This document shows, piece by piece, positions 5,770 through 6,049 of a DNA stretch of 6,049 nucleotides. Below the pieces are notes generated by a model. The model ran no database searches. It was not told the DNA's origin and saw nothing but the letters and a program-made list of their open reading frames with translations. Position 1 is the first letter of the stretch. Each line of letters opens with the position of its first letter. Source of the DNA: an uncultured Veillonella sp. (lineage in GTDB: Bacteria > Bacillota > Negativicutes > Veillonellales > Veillonellaceae). Position numbers and translations under genes: made by a program. Where the stretch lies: the NCBI GenBank assembly GCA_902466275.1, contig CABQQJ010000055.1, forward strand, positions 1 to 6,049, given 5' to 3'.

Positions 5770-6049
5770 GGATACATTTAGTAAATTAAAAGTGGCAGAT
5801 ATAAAAGCTCTTTTTGAAACTGAACAAGCCTTAGCGATTTTGCCTTTTGCTCAAGAGGACGATCGTAGTTCTGTACAAAAATTGGCCGTTTCTTACATTA
5901 AGCGCCAAGAAAAAGAGCTAAAAGAACAGCAACGCCTCATGAGCATGTATGACTATGAAGGCATGTTCTACGATCAAGGTATGTATCACGTAGCTGGTGT
6001 CGATGAGGTAGGTCGTGGTCCTATTGCAGGACCTGTAACGGTAGCTGCC
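5762..6049 (+). CDS. rnhB: Ribonuclease HII (N-terminal part, cut by window end)
   Basis: RNase HII cleaves RNA in RNA-DNA hybrids and starts removal of ribonucleotides misincorporated in DNA. Only the first 96 codons are present and the frame is open at the window end. The diagnostic block VAGVDEVGRGPIAGPVTVAA lies at residues 77-96 and contains the first two catalytic acids, Asp81 and Glu82, in DEVGRG; the remaining two lie beyond the window. The first 76 residues are an N-terminal extension like that of Bacillus-type RnhB. It is rich in charged residues, with a helical segment around 35-60 (AVSYIKRQEKELKEQQRL). The ATG at 5762 overlaps the end of rbgA, and GAGGA at 5749-5753 is eight bases upstream inside rbgA, which suggests translational coupling. 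Confidence 0.95.
   Translation, partial: MDKDTFSKLKVADIKALFETEQALAILPFAQEDDRSSVQKLAVSYIKRQEKELKEQQRLMSMYDYEGMFYDQGMYHVAGVDEVGRGPIAGPVTVAA

Noticed and set aside
1..6049. Mobile elements, CRISPR arrays, tRNA or rRNA genes.
   Set aside because: No transposase-like frame, terminal inverted repeats, regular spaced repeats or cloverleaf-like sequences were found on reading both strands by eye.

Overview
The window looks like a chromosomal segment of a low-GC, Firmicutes-type bacterium. The best guess is the class Negativicutes, probably Veillonella. This rests on the two-subunit glycyl-tRNA synthetase under a T-box riboswitch, the RbgA/YlqF GTPase, strong AGGAGG-type ribosome binding sites, and the overall feel of the protein sequences. 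The genus is inference from memory, not from a search. All recognised genes are on the + strand.

Region 1 (about 1-540) is very AT-rich; the gene at 128-457 is about 22% G+C by hand count. It holds the possible last codons of a hydrophobic protein and one intact gene for an unrecognised 109-residue protein with four predicted membrane segments. Its composition and codon use differ sharply from everything downstream. It reads as accessory or recently acquired DNA ending where the conserved housekeeping block starts.

Region 2 (about 543-3841) is a self-contained glycine-tRNA charging operon. A promoter at 543-572 drives a T-box leader that can be resolved almost base by base: GGC specifier codon, distal stem-I motifs, UGGAACC bulge, antiterminator, and a 12-bp terminator. 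glyQ (alpha subunit) and glyS (beta subunit) follow, one base apart, and end at a strong intrinsic terminator. Uncharged tRNA-Gly should switch the operon on.

Region 3 (about 3857-4323) is a single MarR-type regulator with its own promoter. A perfect 14-bp inverted repeat lies at the predicted transcription start, which points to autorepression. Its other targets are not visible here.

Region 4 (about 4353-6049) concerns ribosome and nucleic-acid housekeeping. It contains rplS (L19) with a promoter and a foldable leader that may be an L19-type autoregulatory element, then an intrinsic terminator, then rbgA (50S assembly GTPase), which overlaps by 8 bases with rnhB (RNase HII, cut by the window end). 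There is almost no room for a promoter between the rplS terminator and rbgA. Partial readthrough therefore probably sets a high L19 to low RbgA/RNase HII ratio.

No insertion sequence, CRISPR array, tRNA or rRNA gene was seen. No wholly new system is evident. The items most worth a second look are the orphan membrane protein, the MarR operator, the rplS leader, and the readthrough arrangement.
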